From assembly GCA_026168455.1 (NCBI GenBank), contig CM047427.1, positions 38,072,905 to 38,136,904 on the forward strand: a stretch of 64,000 bases of DNA. The letters are read 5' to 3'. This DNA is from Theocolax elegans (taxonomy: Eukaryota > Arthropoda > Insecta > Hymenoptera > Cerocephalidae). Both the position numbers and the translations under genes were made by a program. The notes beneath the pieces were generated by a model that was not told where the DNA came from, did not search any database, and saw nothing but the letters and a program-made list of their open reading frames with translations. This document shows, in pieces, positions 1-12,463 of the stretch; the first letter of the stretch is position 1; every line of letters starts with the position of its first letter.

Positions 1-1055
1 GTATCCATCTAATCCCCTGTAAGCTGCTAAAAATACAAATATTATTATACAAATGTAAAAAATTATTTTTTAAACATTTATAATGCTGGATTTTTAGTTT
101 TACATCCCTTACAAGAATTATAATACTAATCTGAAGGATTACTATAAAAGTATCAACATTATTATTATTATTATTCAGCAATACATTGTTTAGAATTCAC
201 AAACTTGTCACTGTCACGTTATCATATTATTCATTATAATTATATATCCGATTTATTTATATATCTGTTGTATTAAATACGTATATTCAGTTATTGTAAT
301 AATGATGTTATATATTTATAGTAATCCTTCAGATTAGTATTATAATTCTTGTGAGGGATGTAAAACTAAAAATCCAGCATTATAAATGTTTAAAAAATAA
401 TTTTTTACATTTGTATAATAATATTTGTATTTTTAGCAGCTTACAGGGGATTAGATGGATACTGAAACAAGTGGAGATACTTTTCTACCATTCCAAGGTA
501 AGTGCATAAATTTTTTTGCAATGATCATGCTACTAGATTCATCGTTATAAGGCAACAAATATACATTTCTATTAATATTTCGGGCACTTTTCCCGGATAT
601 TTTGACCATAAGTGATCTTAATGATTTAGACCCACTCAGGAAATTTTTAGGCAGTTTCTGACTATAAAAAGACATCTTTTAGACAGTATTAGGTTACCAG
701 AGTCCGAAGCAGAATTGCTGATTTTCACTATTTAAGGTTTGAATGGCTTACAAGAGTGTGACAGCATACATTTATGTCTTTAAAAATATTTTTAATGAAA
801 AGTTCGGAAAATTTACAACAAAAGTCATACTTAGGTTTTTAGTGAAAAATGCATCCCCTGGGAGCTAAAAATTCATGAAAATGGGCATATAATGTAAAAA
901 AGTGCTAAATGTCAACTTTGACTCTCTGTAACTTAAAATAATGGGCCAGAAAAAATCTGAAAAATTCAGGAGAACTACTGGATACCTCTAAAACATATTC
1001 CCACAGTTATAGCAATATTTATTTTTTTCATCTTCGATGTCACAGAGAACCACCC
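1..1055. mobile_element. Family A palindromic element, left part cut by window start
   Basis: This is the inner part and complete right arm of a long-inverted-repeat element that recurs through the window (3,941; 5,750; 24,242; 38,642). The right terminus reads GAACCACCC followed by (TA)n, the reverse complement of the left terminus GGGTGGTTC seen in full copies. The left part is inside the loop or left arm, so the copy starts before the window. A 74-codon reading frame (451-675, minus) sits in the arm, but comparison of copies shows no sign of protein selection. No transposase is visible, so it is a non-autonomous foldback or MITE-like element of unknown superfamily. Confidence 0.8.
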
Positions 1056-2368
1056 ATATATATATATATATTTTAAATTTGTTTATTAAAGAATAGATAT
1101 ATATGTATTTTTTCCGTGCGCAAAAAAAAGTTGTGATAATAACTTGAAAGAATGTGTATTAGTTTACTCATTATTCCTGATAAAACTCATAAAATTTTTA
1201 AACGTGTACTCAATAATAAAAACGGATCTTAAATTTAATGTTTTGTTTTAAAATAAATGCACAATTTTTCGAAGATAAAATAAATTTTAATCAAGTATAA
1301 CATACTCTTTTCCAAATATCCATATGATATATACAATGGGTTAAAAATTAAATACATTAATTATTGCATTTTTAAGATAATTCTATTATAAACAGTAATG
1401 GCAATAGAAAATTCAAATTTTAACAGTGGTAATATAAAATACGAATTACATTTATAAGATTTTCGAAAATTATTAATTTAGGAGCATTTAATTTAAATAT
1501 TTTTTAAATAAAAATTTCAAAATTGTATGGTTATATAAGTGAGTAGATTATGTATATTTATACAAAACAATATTTCAAATAAAAAGTTCGGAAAATTTTA
1601 CAACAAAAGTCATACTTATGTTTTTAGTGAAAAATGCATCCCCTGGGAGCTAAAAATTCATGAAAATGGGCATATAATGTAAAAAAGTGCTAAAATGTCA
1701 ACTTTGACTCTCTGTAACTTAAAATAATGGGCCAGAAAAAATCTGAAAAAATTCAGGAGAACTACTGGATACCTCTAAAACATATTCCCACAGTTATAGC
1801 AATATTTATTTTTTTCATCTTCGATGTCACAGAGAACCACCCATATATATATATATATTTTAAATTTGTTTATTAAAGAATAGATAATATATGTATTTTT
1901 TCCGTGCGCAAAAAAAAGTTGTGAATATAACTTGAAAGAATGTGTATTAGTTTACTCATTATTCCTGATAAAACTCATAAAATTTTTAAACGTGTACTCA
2001 ATAATAAAAACGGATCTTAAATTTAATGTTTTGTTTTAAAATAAATGCACAATTTTTCGAAGATAAAATAAATTTTAATCAAGTATAACATACTCTTTTC
2101 CAAATATCCATATGATATATACAATGGGTTAAAAATTAAATACATTAATTATTGCATTTTTAAGATAATTCTATTATAAACAGTAATGGCAATAGAAAAT
2201 TCAAATTTTAACAGTGGTAATATAAAATACGAATTACATTTATAAGATTTTCGAAAATTATTAATTTAGGAGCATTTAATTTAAATATTTTTTAAATAAA
2301 AATTTCAAAATTGTATGGTTATATAAGTGAGTAGATTATGTATATTTATACAAAACAATATTTCAAAT
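798..2368 (+). repeat. Tandem duplication, about 785-bp unit
   Basis: The sequence from about 798 to 1,581 is repeated almost exactly at 1,582 to 2,368. It includes the right end of the family A copy, its (TA)n flank and about 530 bp of AT-rich flank. The second copy therefore carries an extra truncated A terminus ending at 1,842. The join is at a short AAATAAA/AATGAAA homology. Near identity implies a recent duplication or an assembly artefact. Confidence 0.8.
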
Positions 2369-3715
2369 AAACAAGTATGTATTTATTAGAAACAGAAGGA
2401 TATTTAAGGAATGAATTTGTTTATAATAATCAAAATAAATATTTGGGCTCTGTAAGGGAAAAATAAATTGGATATAATTATGGATTAAAATGCAAATTTT
2501 GAAAGAGGGTGCAAATTACGATTACGGGAGAAATGGAAGAAACAGGTTTTTATTTATATGCCACTAAAATTATATAAATAGTTCTATAAAATTAATAAAA
2601 ATTAATAAAAAAATTTATTTATTTAAGAAGAAAGATTTATTACTCTAAAAGTACAAAATATTAATGACATAGAACTTTTGGCGATGATTGTTCGTCATTA
2701 AATAAATTAATTTTAGGTGGTAAAGTTCTATTTATAACCGTGTAAAATAATCCAAAATTTGAATAAGTTGTTACTAAATACTACAATTTAGTAAGTATAT
2801 GCACTTTACTATTTTAGTAAGTTAATTTTTCATTAACATTTATAATTATTAAAATATAAATTTAAGCTTTATAAGAATTCATATATTTTAAAATTTACAG
2901 TTAACATTTAATATGTCTCTATTTTTTTATTATTTTTATTCTGATTTCATTACACTAAATTTTGGTAAAAACTTTTATTTAAATTATAATCGTATTTAAA
3001 AAAAAATTTCAAAATTGTATGGTTATATAAGTGAGTAGATTATGTATATTTATACAAAACAATATTTCAAATAAACAAGTATGTATTTATTAGAAACAGA
3101 AGGATATTTAAGGAATGAATTTGTTTATAATAATCAAAATAAATATTTGGGCTCTGTAAGGGAAAAATAAATTGGATATAATTATGGATTAAAATGCAAA
3201 TTTTGAAAGAGGGTGCAAATTACGAATTACGGGAGAAATGGAAGAAACAGGTTTTTATTTATATGCCACTAAAATTATATAAATAGTTCTATAAAATTAA
3301 TAAAAATTAATAAAAAAATTTATTTATTTAAGAAGAAAGATTTATTACTCTAAAAGTACAAAATATTAATGACATAGAACTTTTGGCGATGATTGTTCGT
3401 CATTAAATAAATTAATTTTAGGTGGTAAAGTTCTATTTATAACCGTGTAAAATAATCCAAAATTTGAATAAGTTGTTACTAAATACTACAATTTAGTAAG
3501 TATATGCACTTTACTATTTTAGTAAGTTAATTTTTCATTAACATTTATAATTATTAAAATATAAATTTAAGCTTTATAAGAATTCATATATTTTAAAATT
3601 TACAGTTAACATTTAATATGTCTCTATTTTTTTATTATTTTTATTCTGATTTCATTACACTAAATTTTGGTAAAAACTTTTATTTATAAATTATAATCGT
3701 ATTTAAAAAAAAATT
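2297..3715 (+). repeat. Second tandem duplication, about 704-bp unit
   Basis: Sequence 2,297-2,999 is repeated at 3,001-3,715 with very few differences. The first 60 bp of the unit also ends the preceding 785-bp duplication, so that block occurs three times (about 1,520, 2,310 and 3,014). The unit is AT-rich and I see no coding sequence in it. Confidence 0.8.
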
Positions 3716-3869
3716 AAATTTCTGGTATATAACCCAATGCACTATAACAGTATCTCCAAGGTGTTGCATGAATCTGTTTAATTTCTAAGCTGTCCATGGT
3801 TGTGAAAAAATAATAAAATTTAAAACATTATTTTAAATAAATTAATTACGAAAAACCTTTTTCGAAATT

Positions 3870-3921
3870 AAAAATAGGTGGTTGGCGCGCGACGTGCGCA
3901 GGGGGGCGAAGCACCCTAGTA
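3870..3921 (+). mobile_element. Helitron-like 3' terminus
   Basis: A short GC-rich stretch in AT-rich DNA contains GCGC/GCGC and GGG/CCC pairing potential and the phrase GGGCGAAG. It ends in CTAGT just before AT-rich flank. Helitrons characteristically end in a GC-rich hairpin, then CTAG (CTRR), inserted 5' of T. The Helitron at 47,579 ends in a similar hairpin plus CTAGT. The 5' end was not found, so the element's extent to the left is unknown. Confidence 0.45.
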
Positions 3922-3940
3922 AATATATATATATATATAT

Positions 3941-5295
3941 GGGTGGTTCTCTGTGACATCGAAGATGAAAAAAATAAATATTGCTATAAACTGTGGGAAT
4001 ATGTTTAGAGGTATCCAGTAGTTCTCCTGAATTTTTCAGATTTTTTCTGGGCCATTATTTTAAGTTCAGAGAGTCAAAGTTGACATTTAGCACTTTTTTG
4101 CATTATATGCCCATTTTCATGAATTTTTAGCTCGCAGGGGATGCATTTTTCACTAAAAACATAAGTATGACTTTTTTTGTAAAATTTTCCGAACTTTTCA
4201 TTAAAAATACTTTTAAAGAATAATGTATGCTGTCACACTCTTGTAAGGCATTTAAACCTTAAATAGTGAAAATCAACAATTCTGCTCCGGACTCTGTAAC
4301 CTAATACTGTCTAAAGATGTCTTTTTATAGTCAGAAACTGCCTAAAAATTTCCAGAGTGGGTCTAAATCATTAAGATCACTTATGGTCAAAATATCCGGG
4401 AAAAGTGCCCGAAATATTATAGAAATGTTTATTGTGCCTTTTAACGATGATCTATTAGCATGATCATTGCCAAAAAAATTTGTGCACTTACCTTGGAGTG
4501 GTAGAAAGTATCTTCACTTGTTTCAGTATCCATCTAACCCCTGTATATAAATAAATCGGTATATAATTATAATGAATAATATGATAACGTGACAGTGACA
4601 AGTCTGTGAATCTAAACAATGTATTGCAGAATAATAATAATAATAATAATAATGTTGATACTTTTATAGTAATCCTTCAGATTAGTATTATAATTCTTGT
4701 AAGGGATGTAAAACTAAAAATGCAGCATTATAAATGTTTAAAAAATAATTTTTTATAATTTTATAATAATATTTGTATTTTTAGCAGCTTGCAGGGGATT
4801 AGATGGATACTGACACAAGTGGAGATACTTTCTACCACTCCAAGGTGAGTGCATAAATGTTTTTGCAATGATCATGCTAATAGATTCATCGTTATAAGGC
4901 AACAAATATACATTTCTATTAATATTTCGTGCACTTTTCCCAGATATTTTGACCATAAGTGATCTTAATGATTTAGACCCACTCTGGAAATTTTTAGGCA
5001 GTTTCTGACTATAAAAGACATCTTTTAGACAGTATTAGGTGCCAGAGTCCAGAGCAGAATTGCTTATTTTCACTACTTAAGGTTTAAATGGCTTACAAGA
5101 GTGTGACAGCATACATTTATGTCTTTAAAAGTATTTTTAATGAAAAGTTCGGAAAAAAAATTTTACAAAAAAAGGTCATAATTATGTTTTTAGTGAGAAA
5201 TGCATCCCCTGGGAGCTAAAAATTCATGAAAATGGCATATATGCAAAAAAGTGCTAAAATGTCAACTTTGACTCTCTGTAACTTAAATAATGGCC
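3941..5295. mobile_element. Family A palindromic element, right end replaced
   Basis: The copy starts with GGGTGGTTC after (TA)n and runs through left arm, loop and most of the right arm. The right arm leaves the A consensus at a CAGAA tract near 5,296 and continues as family B sequence. Several small indels break the reading frames that other copies keep. This is the left partner of an A/B chimera. Confidence 0.8.
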
Positions 5296-5740
5296 CAGAA
5301 TTGAAGGCCATAAAAATGCTCAGACCATTTGAAAGGTATTGCTTCCAAGCTTTCCTTTTAGACTGTTTGGATAAAAAAATCAAAGGTGCGCCACGTGCAT
5401 TTTTTTCAAGTTGACTATGACATGTAAGTTTATTTGTCATTAACCTTGAGATTAAAATTCTAACCCAAAGAATAATTCTGATATCATTAGCAACGAATGG
5501 ACAATATTTCTCTAGTAAAAGTTGTATAGAGTTTTGATTATATACCGGTGAAAAAAACGCTGGTGTTGAAAAGAAATATGGAAAAATTCACTTTTTGAGG
5601 TTAGAATAACTTTTGAGCAAATAGATTCCGTACCTAAAAATTTTGTTTCTGTATTATGAAAAACATTTCAAAGTGTAGCCCAAAATTTGGTCTTTTAAAT
5701 TTGATCGGACCACTTCAACGTAGAATACCCATCTAATATG
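5296..5740. mobile_element. Family B half-element fused to family A
   Basis: From the CAGAA junction the sequence matches the right half of the B palindrome at 37,578-38,573 with considerable divergence, ending in a degraded GAATACCC terminus. The left half of B is absent. The fusion behaves as one composite inverted-repeat unit ending directly before the next A copy. Confidence 0.75.
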
Positions 5741-5749
5741 GTGGTTCTC

Positions 5750-7213
5750 TGTGACAGCGAAGATGAAAAAAATAAATATTGCTATAACTGTGGGAATATG
5801 TTTTAGAGGTATCCAGTATTCTCCTGATTTTTTCAGATTTTTTCTGGTGCCATTATTTTAAGTTACAGAGAGTCAAAGTTGACATTTTAGCACTTTTTTG
5901 CATTATATGCCCATTTTCATGAATTTTTAGCTCCCAGGGGATGCATTTTTCACTAAAAACATAAGTATGACTTTTTTTGTAAAATTTTCCGAACTTTCAT
6001 TAAAAATACTTTAAAGACATAAATGTATGCTGTCACACTCTTGTAAGGCATTTAAACCTTAAATAGTGAAAATCAACAATTCTGCTCCGGACTCTGGTAA
6101 CCTAATACTGTCTAAAAGATGTCTTTTTATAGTCAGAAACTGCCTAAAAATTTCCAGAGTGGGTCTAAATCATTAAGATCACTTATGGTCAAAATATCCG
6201 GGAAAAGTGCCCGAAATATTAATAGAAATGTTTATTTGTTGCCTTTTAACGATGAATCTATTAGCATGATCATTGCAAAAAAATTTGTGCACTTACCTTG
6301 GAGTGGTAGAAAAGTATCTTCACTTGTTTCAGTATCCATCTAATCCCCTGTATATAAATAAATCGGATATATAATTATAATGAATAATATGATAACGTGA
6401 CAGTGACAAGTCTGTGAAATCTAAACAATGTATTGCAGAATAATAATAATAATAATAATAATGTTGATACTTTTATAGTAATCCTTCAGATTAGTATTAT
6501 AATTCTTGTAAGGGATGTAAAACTAAAAATGCAGCATTATAAATGTTTAAAAAATAATTTTTTATAATTTTATAATAATATTTGTATTTTTAGCAGCTTG
6601 CAGGGGATTAGATGGATACTGAAACAAGTGGAGATACTTTTCTACCACTCCAAGGTGAGTGCATAAATGTTTTTGCAATGATCATGCTAATAGATTCATC
6701 GTTATAAGGCAACAAATATACATTTCTATTAATATTTCGTGCACTTTTCCCAGATATTTTGACCATAAGTGATCTTAATGATTTAGACCCACTCTGGAAA
6801 TTTTTAGGCAGTTTCTGACTATAAAAAGACATCTTTTAGACAGTATTAGGTTGCCAGAGTCCAGAGCAGAATTGCTTATTTTCACTACTTAAGGTTTAAA
6901 TGGCTTACAAGAGTGTGACAGCATACATTTATGTCTTTAAAAGTATTTTTAATGAAAAGTTCGGAAAATTTTACAAAAAAAGTCATAATTATGTTTTTAG
7001 TGAGAAATGCATCCCCTGGGAGCTAAAAATTCATGAAAATGGGCATATAATGCAAAAAAGTGCTAAAATGTCAACTTTGACTCTCTGTAACTTAAAATAA
7101 TGGCCCAGAAAAAATCTGAAAAAATTCAGGAGAACTACTGGATACCTCTAATACATATCCCCACAGTTAGAGCAATATTTATTTTTTTCATCTTCGAAGT
7201 CACAGAGAACCAC

Positions 7214-7215
<2 letters not shown>
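5750..7215. mobile_element. Family A palindromic element, full copy
   Basis: Both ends are recognisable: left GTGGTTCTCTGTGACA, with the first G changed, and right GAACCACCC at 7,215 followed by a long (TA)n tract. The two arms are inverted repeats over most of their length around a short AT-rich loop near 6,350-6,480. The copy carries 74-codon frames in both arms (6,119-6,343 plus; 6,608-6,832 minus) and a 66-codon frame (6,900-7,100 plus). They are copies of one sequence, not different genes. Confidence 0.85.
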
Positions 7216-7251
<36 letters not shown>

Positions 7252-9486
7252 GACTAAATACTTCCACTCACAAGTAATTTTAGTGTTAATTTTAAAAAAC
7301 TAAAGATTAATTACATGCAAATAAAATGACGTCACACACACACTTATTGAAGTTTGATTCAGTCATTGAAATGTGTGATGTCATTTTATTTGCACGGAAC
7401 GGAAGTTTCTGATATAAACAAGATGTACATTGTTGCAAAAGCTTTTTTTTAATTGATTAGACATTAGTGTGTATGTAATATAATAATTAGTTCGTGGTAG
7501 TATAATAATAATATTAAAATAATTAAAAAATTTCAGTATAATAAAGTGGATTTATTTAAAAATCTTTACATTAATATTATAATAATATTAGAAAAATATT
7601 ATATGAATTATAACCGAAGCTGAAATATATTATATATTATAATATATAATAATAATAATGATAATAGCTGCAGTTAATTAATTATTAATTAATTCATTTA
7701 TTAATATATAACTATGAAGAATTTTATATTAATTCTATCTCAACAAACAATACATTGATATCAACGATAAAAGACACTGCAGATACATTAAATAGTTTTA
7801 AACGATCTAAAATTGAATTTATTGATAGAATTTTTTGAAAATAGCCAAAAAAATTAAGTGTAAACATAAATGTATGTTTTTTTATCATCAAAATAAGATT
7901 TAAACAGTTCTATGAATATTGTTTTATCAATGCTATTTGAATATTATATTTTATTTATATATTCATTTCTTTATTTACAACCACTCTAAAACGAAATAGA
8001 AAATTTAGTAATTCAAATTTAACAATTTCAATATTTACAAAGTTGCTTTTTTAATGAACAATATTCTCAAATTGCTTTGCTTTGAACGATAATTTTTGAG
8101 TAATAATCCAACGATGCTTACAATTTTCGAATAAATTGACCAGTATCTGCAAATCTAATAATAAAAATCAGTGAATTAATAGTTATTGTAAAATAAATGA
8201 GACTAAACAAAAATTATCACACCTCTGTAATTCGATCTCGCAAGCAATGTCTATCTTGCTTCTTTAAATAAAATTTTTTAAATTGTTTTATCAGTTAATA
8301 TTAATTATTTATATATTCGTTTCTTAAGTTACACATTTGTTAAGGTATATATATTTTTAATAATTTTAAATGTGTAAGTTTTGTTGCTCAATGAATAATA
8401 ATCAGATGTTCCACCTCATTAATATATTTAATCGTTTAGTAACACATGTGTAAAAAAATTTTATAAATTTGATTTTAAAAATTACTTCAATATTCAATGA
8501 ATTCGTGAAACATTTAATCGAGCGAGCGCGAGCGAGCGAGTATATTTGCTAGTAAGAGATGAATATCAATTTTCCGATGAATAATTACGCGTTAAACCAA
8601 CAACTTAATTTCCCAATCCAACTAAATTATTTTCTTAAGTAGACAAAATATTTTATGGAATCCTGTAAATGCTTTGTTAAAAATAGCTTTGTTGTTCGAC
8701 ATATTGCCTTTGTTATATCAACGAAAGATTTTCTTGGATTTAATAAATATTTTATCAAATATTTAATGAAGATAGGTTCGTAATCACGATACTGAAATTT
8801 CTGCAGCTTGCTAAACTATTTTATTGTATTAACACATGCTTGGTAGAAAGAAACATACAATTTGCTTAAGTCGAATAAATATTTTCTTGTTTCAATAAAA
8901 AATTTAGTTGATCACAATCACCGAAATAAAAAAATGCAAAGAACATTTCATAGTCGATTGATTTTTTGTCTTTACAAAGCTATCACTAAGTAAACGTTAT
9001 CGGGGGAAACATTTTATTAAGCAAAAAGACCTGCTCTTTCCGAATCCGTGGTCAGATTTAAAAAATTATTCACCAAAATTTAATATGGCGGCCTGAAACA
9101 GCTTAAATTTAAACATCGACTATTCAATTTTTATGGTGTAAATAACAATTTGTTCTTAAAAAATGACTACCAAAATCTACTGATGATGCATACTTCAATG
9201 GTAGAATAATAATAATACATATCGTCACTTCAGTGCAATAAGATTGCAATTAAATTTTTTTTTCAAAAATGTTGCAATTCACTTATCTTTTTGTAACTAT
9301 AAAAAATTGTGGAAGCACCGTAGTTTTCAAATAAAAAAAATGTCGATGATTTTCGACATAATATTAGGAGGATAAAAGCAACAATTGTATTTTGCACTAT
9401 CTTTTTTTTATAATAAATGTAATGGTTACAATTTAAAAGAAAAAGTGTAACGTCTGAAACATTTTTTAAAGTAACCTAATAAATAT
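7216..9486. other. AT-rich stretch without genes
   Basis: No gene or recognisable transposon protein is seen. Contents are a (TA)n tract at 7,218-7,250, a hairpin at 7,317-7,393, AT-rich low-complexity DNA around 7,500-7,720 and a short GAGC-repeat microsatellite at about 8,518-8,542. Confidence 0.6.
7317..7393. repeat. Perfect-stem hairpin with TGACGTCA in one arm
   Basis: A 21-23 bp arm starting GCAAATAAAATGACGTCA pairs with an inverted copy ending at 7,393 with about one or two mismatches, around a loop of roughly 30 bases. The left arm contains the palindromic CRE-type octamer TGACGTCA; in the right arm the matching site has one base change. It may be a tiny MITE or the remnant of an inverted duplication. 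Confidence 0.6.
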
Positions 9487-9660
9487 ACACTACCGGCCAA
9501 TTGCTTTTGCCCACTTCGACTCAATTTTACCCGTTACAAAAAGTATCGTAACTTGGGTAAAAATTGAGATAAATAATCATTCGACAGCTCATTTCCCGGT
9601 CGAAAGAAACCAATGAAAACCAATAAAAAAAATTTTGATTGCATGTTATAAGTTTTTGCA
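9487..9660. mobile_element. Left terminal region of a long Tc1/mariner-like repeat
   Basis: The sequence begins TACACTACCGGCCAATTG, which resembles Tc1/mariner termini. It continues into CGGTCGAAAGAAACCAATGA, whose reverse complement is approximately present at about 20,815-20,860. A TIR-like TACAGTGCG end lies at about 21,054 in the opposite sense. An internal hairpin (about 9,519-9,572, CTCAATTTT against AAAATTGAG) lies just inside the end. The material between the ends is extensively rearranged, so the pairing of these two ends is an inference. Confidence 0.4.
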
Positions 9661-10029
9661 CCAGGAAATGCTTATGAAAACCAATAAGATGTATAATTTC
9701 ATTGTTTTATATAAGAAATATCAAATAAATTTGTATTGGTATTCATTTGCATTTCCTGAAGAAAAATTATGAATAATTCACAATTAATTTTTTATAAAAA
9801 TATTCTATTGTAATTTATAAGAAATTGCTAATGATGCTATTAATGTATCAAATAGATAATGTTTTTTATCAGAATTGATTAGATTTTTCTAGTAACTAAT
9901 AAAATTGTATTATTTTACAGTAATTAAAGGGAAAAAACTAATAAAATTTAATAATATTTTCACTGAACTTACCTGCATTTACTGGAAGAAAAAACGGAAC
10001 TTTAAGACTCCCAGATTTTGGTTTAATCA

Positions 10030-10650
10030 GTTATTTCGAGTTTTTCCTAATGAATGATTAATGAGATTGATATGTATTTTTGCTACAATATATTCATAGG
10101 ATTAATATGGTTTTTTCTGGTATGTTGGAATGGAATTTTCATTAGCATTCATGCTCTTTTTCCGCATACACGGTATTACATTTTATTTGTTCTAGTTAGT
10201 ATTAACCTATTAACTCACCTTATTTTTTATTAGAATCGATGTGTATATTACGATTAATATTATCAGAATTTGATGGTTTTTTCTAACGAATATATAATAG
10301 AATTAACAAGTTTTTACTACAATTTATTAAGGAGATTAAAATGGATTTTGCAGGTACGGTTAACTGGAATTTTTATTAGAACTTGTGCTCTTTTTCCGCG
10401 TACACGGCATTATATTTCACTATTTCTAGCTAGTATAAACCTATATTAACTCACCTTATTTTTTATTTGAATCGATGTGTATATTACGATCAATTTTATT
10501 ACAAATCGATGGTTTTTTCTGGCGAATAAAGAATGGAATTGATAAGCATTATTGCTACACTTTATTAATGAGATCGTAATAGTTTTTCCATGTGTGTTGG
10601 ACTAGAACTTTCATTAGGATTCATGCTCTTTTCCACTTATACGATATTAC
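10030..10650 (+). repeat. Tandem repeat, about 236-bp unit, about 2.6 copies
   Basis: A phrase of the form TGCTCTTTTTCCGC followed by a TACACGG-like motif recurs at about 10,151, 10,387 and 10,622, giving a 235-236 bp period. The sequence between also repeats, with a TTTTTTCTGG or TTTTTCCATG block and an ATCGATGTGTATATTACGAT block. Units differ by perhaps 15-20 percent, so the array is old. There is no coding potential. Confidence 0.7.
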
Positions 10651-10781
10651 CCGCGTAAAAATATAAACTATTGCCAAGATATTGCAGAGATATTGGAAAT
10701 AGCTATTGCAAACATATTGCCAATATATTGCTGCTTGATAGGAATATATTGGAAATACATTAATAATATAGCGCTAAAGCA

Positions 10782-11208
10782 ACCGACACGGTGGCGGAGT
10801 GGCGGAAACGCACCTCGGCCGATCACGAAAGTTAAGCAGCACTGAGTGCCGTTGGCACTTGGATGGGTGACACTATTCTTGTGCGGCTTTCGGGATCGGT
10901 TAGGTGTTTCTCCACACATCACAACGTGAGCGGAAGGTGTGGAACATTTGGTTTCGGTGTTTGGGCCTACGCAAGGTGACCTGAACATCTAAACAGAATG
11001 TTTCAATATACCGGCCATCTCGTGGAAGGTTTTCCTATAAGGTTTTCCCTTCGTCACGGGCATAACCCCGGGCGAATGCGAGACGGTGGGGACTGGGATG
11101 GGAAAAATTGGAATGTTTTCACCCCCACACATAGGTGGTAGGGGTGTCCCTGTAAAAACCCGTTTAATGGGTATACGGGGTGATGAGCAAAGAGAATAAA
11201 AAAAAAAG
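10782..11208 (+). mobile_element. 5S rRNA-derived SINE, copy 1
   Basis: The 5' part (about 10,800-10,875) matches the internal promoter half of 5S rRNA: GTTAAGCAGC followed by CACTTGGATGGGTGAC, the box A and box C region used by Pol III. An unrelated body of about 330 bp follows, ending in an A-rich tail. A 17-bp direct repeat (AATATAGCGCTAAAGCA) flanks it at 10,765-10,781 and 11,209-11,225, the target-site duplication expected from LINE-mediated insertion. 5S-headed SINEs are class SINE3. The short ORFs over it on the minus strand are incidental. Confidence 0.85.
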
Positions 11209-11365
11209 AATATAGCGCTAAAGCACACTTACCCAAAGATTCCCAATATGTTGGCAATAGTTGATAAATTATTTATTTATTATTATAGTGATAAATAAGG
11301 TTTAAATTTATAACTTAACTTAGCTAGAATCGGGTAAATTAAAAAAAAAATTAAAAAAAAAGTTT

Positions 11366-11436
11366 GCTATCCTCGGGAATTGAACCTTTAATCTTTAGAT
11401 CCAGATGCTTGCTCTGTACCACTAAGCTATTTTCGT
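11366..11436 (-). pseudogene. tRNA-like sequence, degraded
   Basis: Read on the minus strand it contains an A-box-like TAGCTTAGTGGTA and a B-box-like GGTTCAATTCC at tRNA spacing. The T-stem and anticodon stem do not pair well and the acceptor stem cannot be closed, so I do not call a functional tRNA. It could be an old tRNA pseudogene or a SINE head. Confidence 0.4.
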
Positions 11437-11602
11437 CGTATCTCAGCGGCCGGTTAAAGAAGGTCGTATTTCGCGGGCTAAATTTTTTTTCTTAAATTTA
11501 AGTTGGCAACATTGACAAAAATCTTGTGCCATTAGATTCAACATGCGAAAAAATTATAAATACTGTACGAACACACATATATTTGTGTATATATATATGT
11601 AT

Positions 11603-12280
11603 GGGTATAACTGTGGGAATACGTTTTAGAGATATTCAGTAGTTCTCTTGAATTTTTCAAATTTTTTCAGGGCCATTATTTTAAGTCACAGAGAGTCAAA
11701 ATTGACATGTTAGCACTTTTTGCATTCTATGCCCATTTTCATGAATTTGTAGCTCCCAGGGGATGCATTTTTCATTAAAAACATAAATATGACTTTTTTT
11801 TGTAAAATTTATCGTTATAAGGCAACAAATATACATTTCTATTAATATTTCGGGCAATTTTCCCAGATATTTTGACCATAAGTGATCTTAATGATTTAGA
11901 CCCACTCTGGAAATTTATAGGCAGTTTCTGACTATAAAAAGACATCTTTTAGACAGCATTAGGTTTCCAGAGTCCGGAGCAGAATTGCTGGTTTTCAGTA
12001 TTTAAGGTTTAAACGGCTTACAAGAGTGTGACAGCATACATTTATGATTTTAAAAGTATTTTTTATGAAAAATTCAGAAAATTTTACAAAAAAGTCATAT
12101 TTATGTTTTTAGTGAAAAATGCATCCCCTGGGAGCTACAAATACATGAAAATGGGCATAGAATGCAAAAAGTGCTAACATGTCAATTTTGACTCTCTGTA
12201 ATTTAAAATAATGGCCCCGAAAAAACTAGAAATTCAAGAGAACTACTGAATATCTCTAAAATGTATTCCCACAGTTATAC

Positions 12281-12292
<12 letters not shown>
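11603..12292. mobile_element. Family A variant (A-prime), short foldback
   Basis: The termini are GGGTATAACTGTGGGAATAC and its reverse complement, 690 bp apart and embedded in (TA)n. The arms match family A internally but lack the outer 40 bp or so (GGGTGGTTC to AATATTGC), so the element appears to have new ends set inside the A arm. The internal order is also shortened: the left arm jumps at about 11,812 directly into inner-arm sequence. Confidence 0.7.
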
Positions 12293-12333
<41 letters not shown>

Positions 12334-12463
12334 AATATTTGTGTGTTCGTAGAGTATTTATAATTTATTCGCATGTTAAATCTAATGCAACAAGATTTTT
12401 GTCAATGCTGCCAACTTAAATTTAAGAAAAAAAATTTAGCCCGCGAAATACGACCTTCTTTAA

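Noticed and set aside
6119..6343. 74-codon frame (start MSFYSQKLPKNF) repeated in many family A arms as a conserved protein
   Set aside because: Comparing the copies at 6,119 and 39,025 I count about eight amino-acid-changing and two silent differences, as expected without selection. The frame also lies antisense to the splice-like segment and is broken at 4,753.
6900..7100. 66-codon frame (MAYKSVTAYIYVFK start) as a gene
   Set aside because: It occurs only inside family A arms, differs by replacement changes between copies, and is frameshifted or truncated in others; there is no known domain.
10800..10875. Functional 5S rRNA gene
   Set aside because: Only the internal promoter half matches 5S. 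The 5' portion and 3' helix are absent, and the unit is flanked by a 17-bp target duplication, which marks a SINE.
10668..11257. Protein-coding ORFs of 67-106 codons on the minus strand
   Set aside because: They lie over the 5S-derived SINE, and the same false frames recur at 21,520-22,064 over the second SINE.
11366..11436. Functional tRNA gene
   Set aside because: A and B boxes exist but the T-stem and acceptor stem do not pair.
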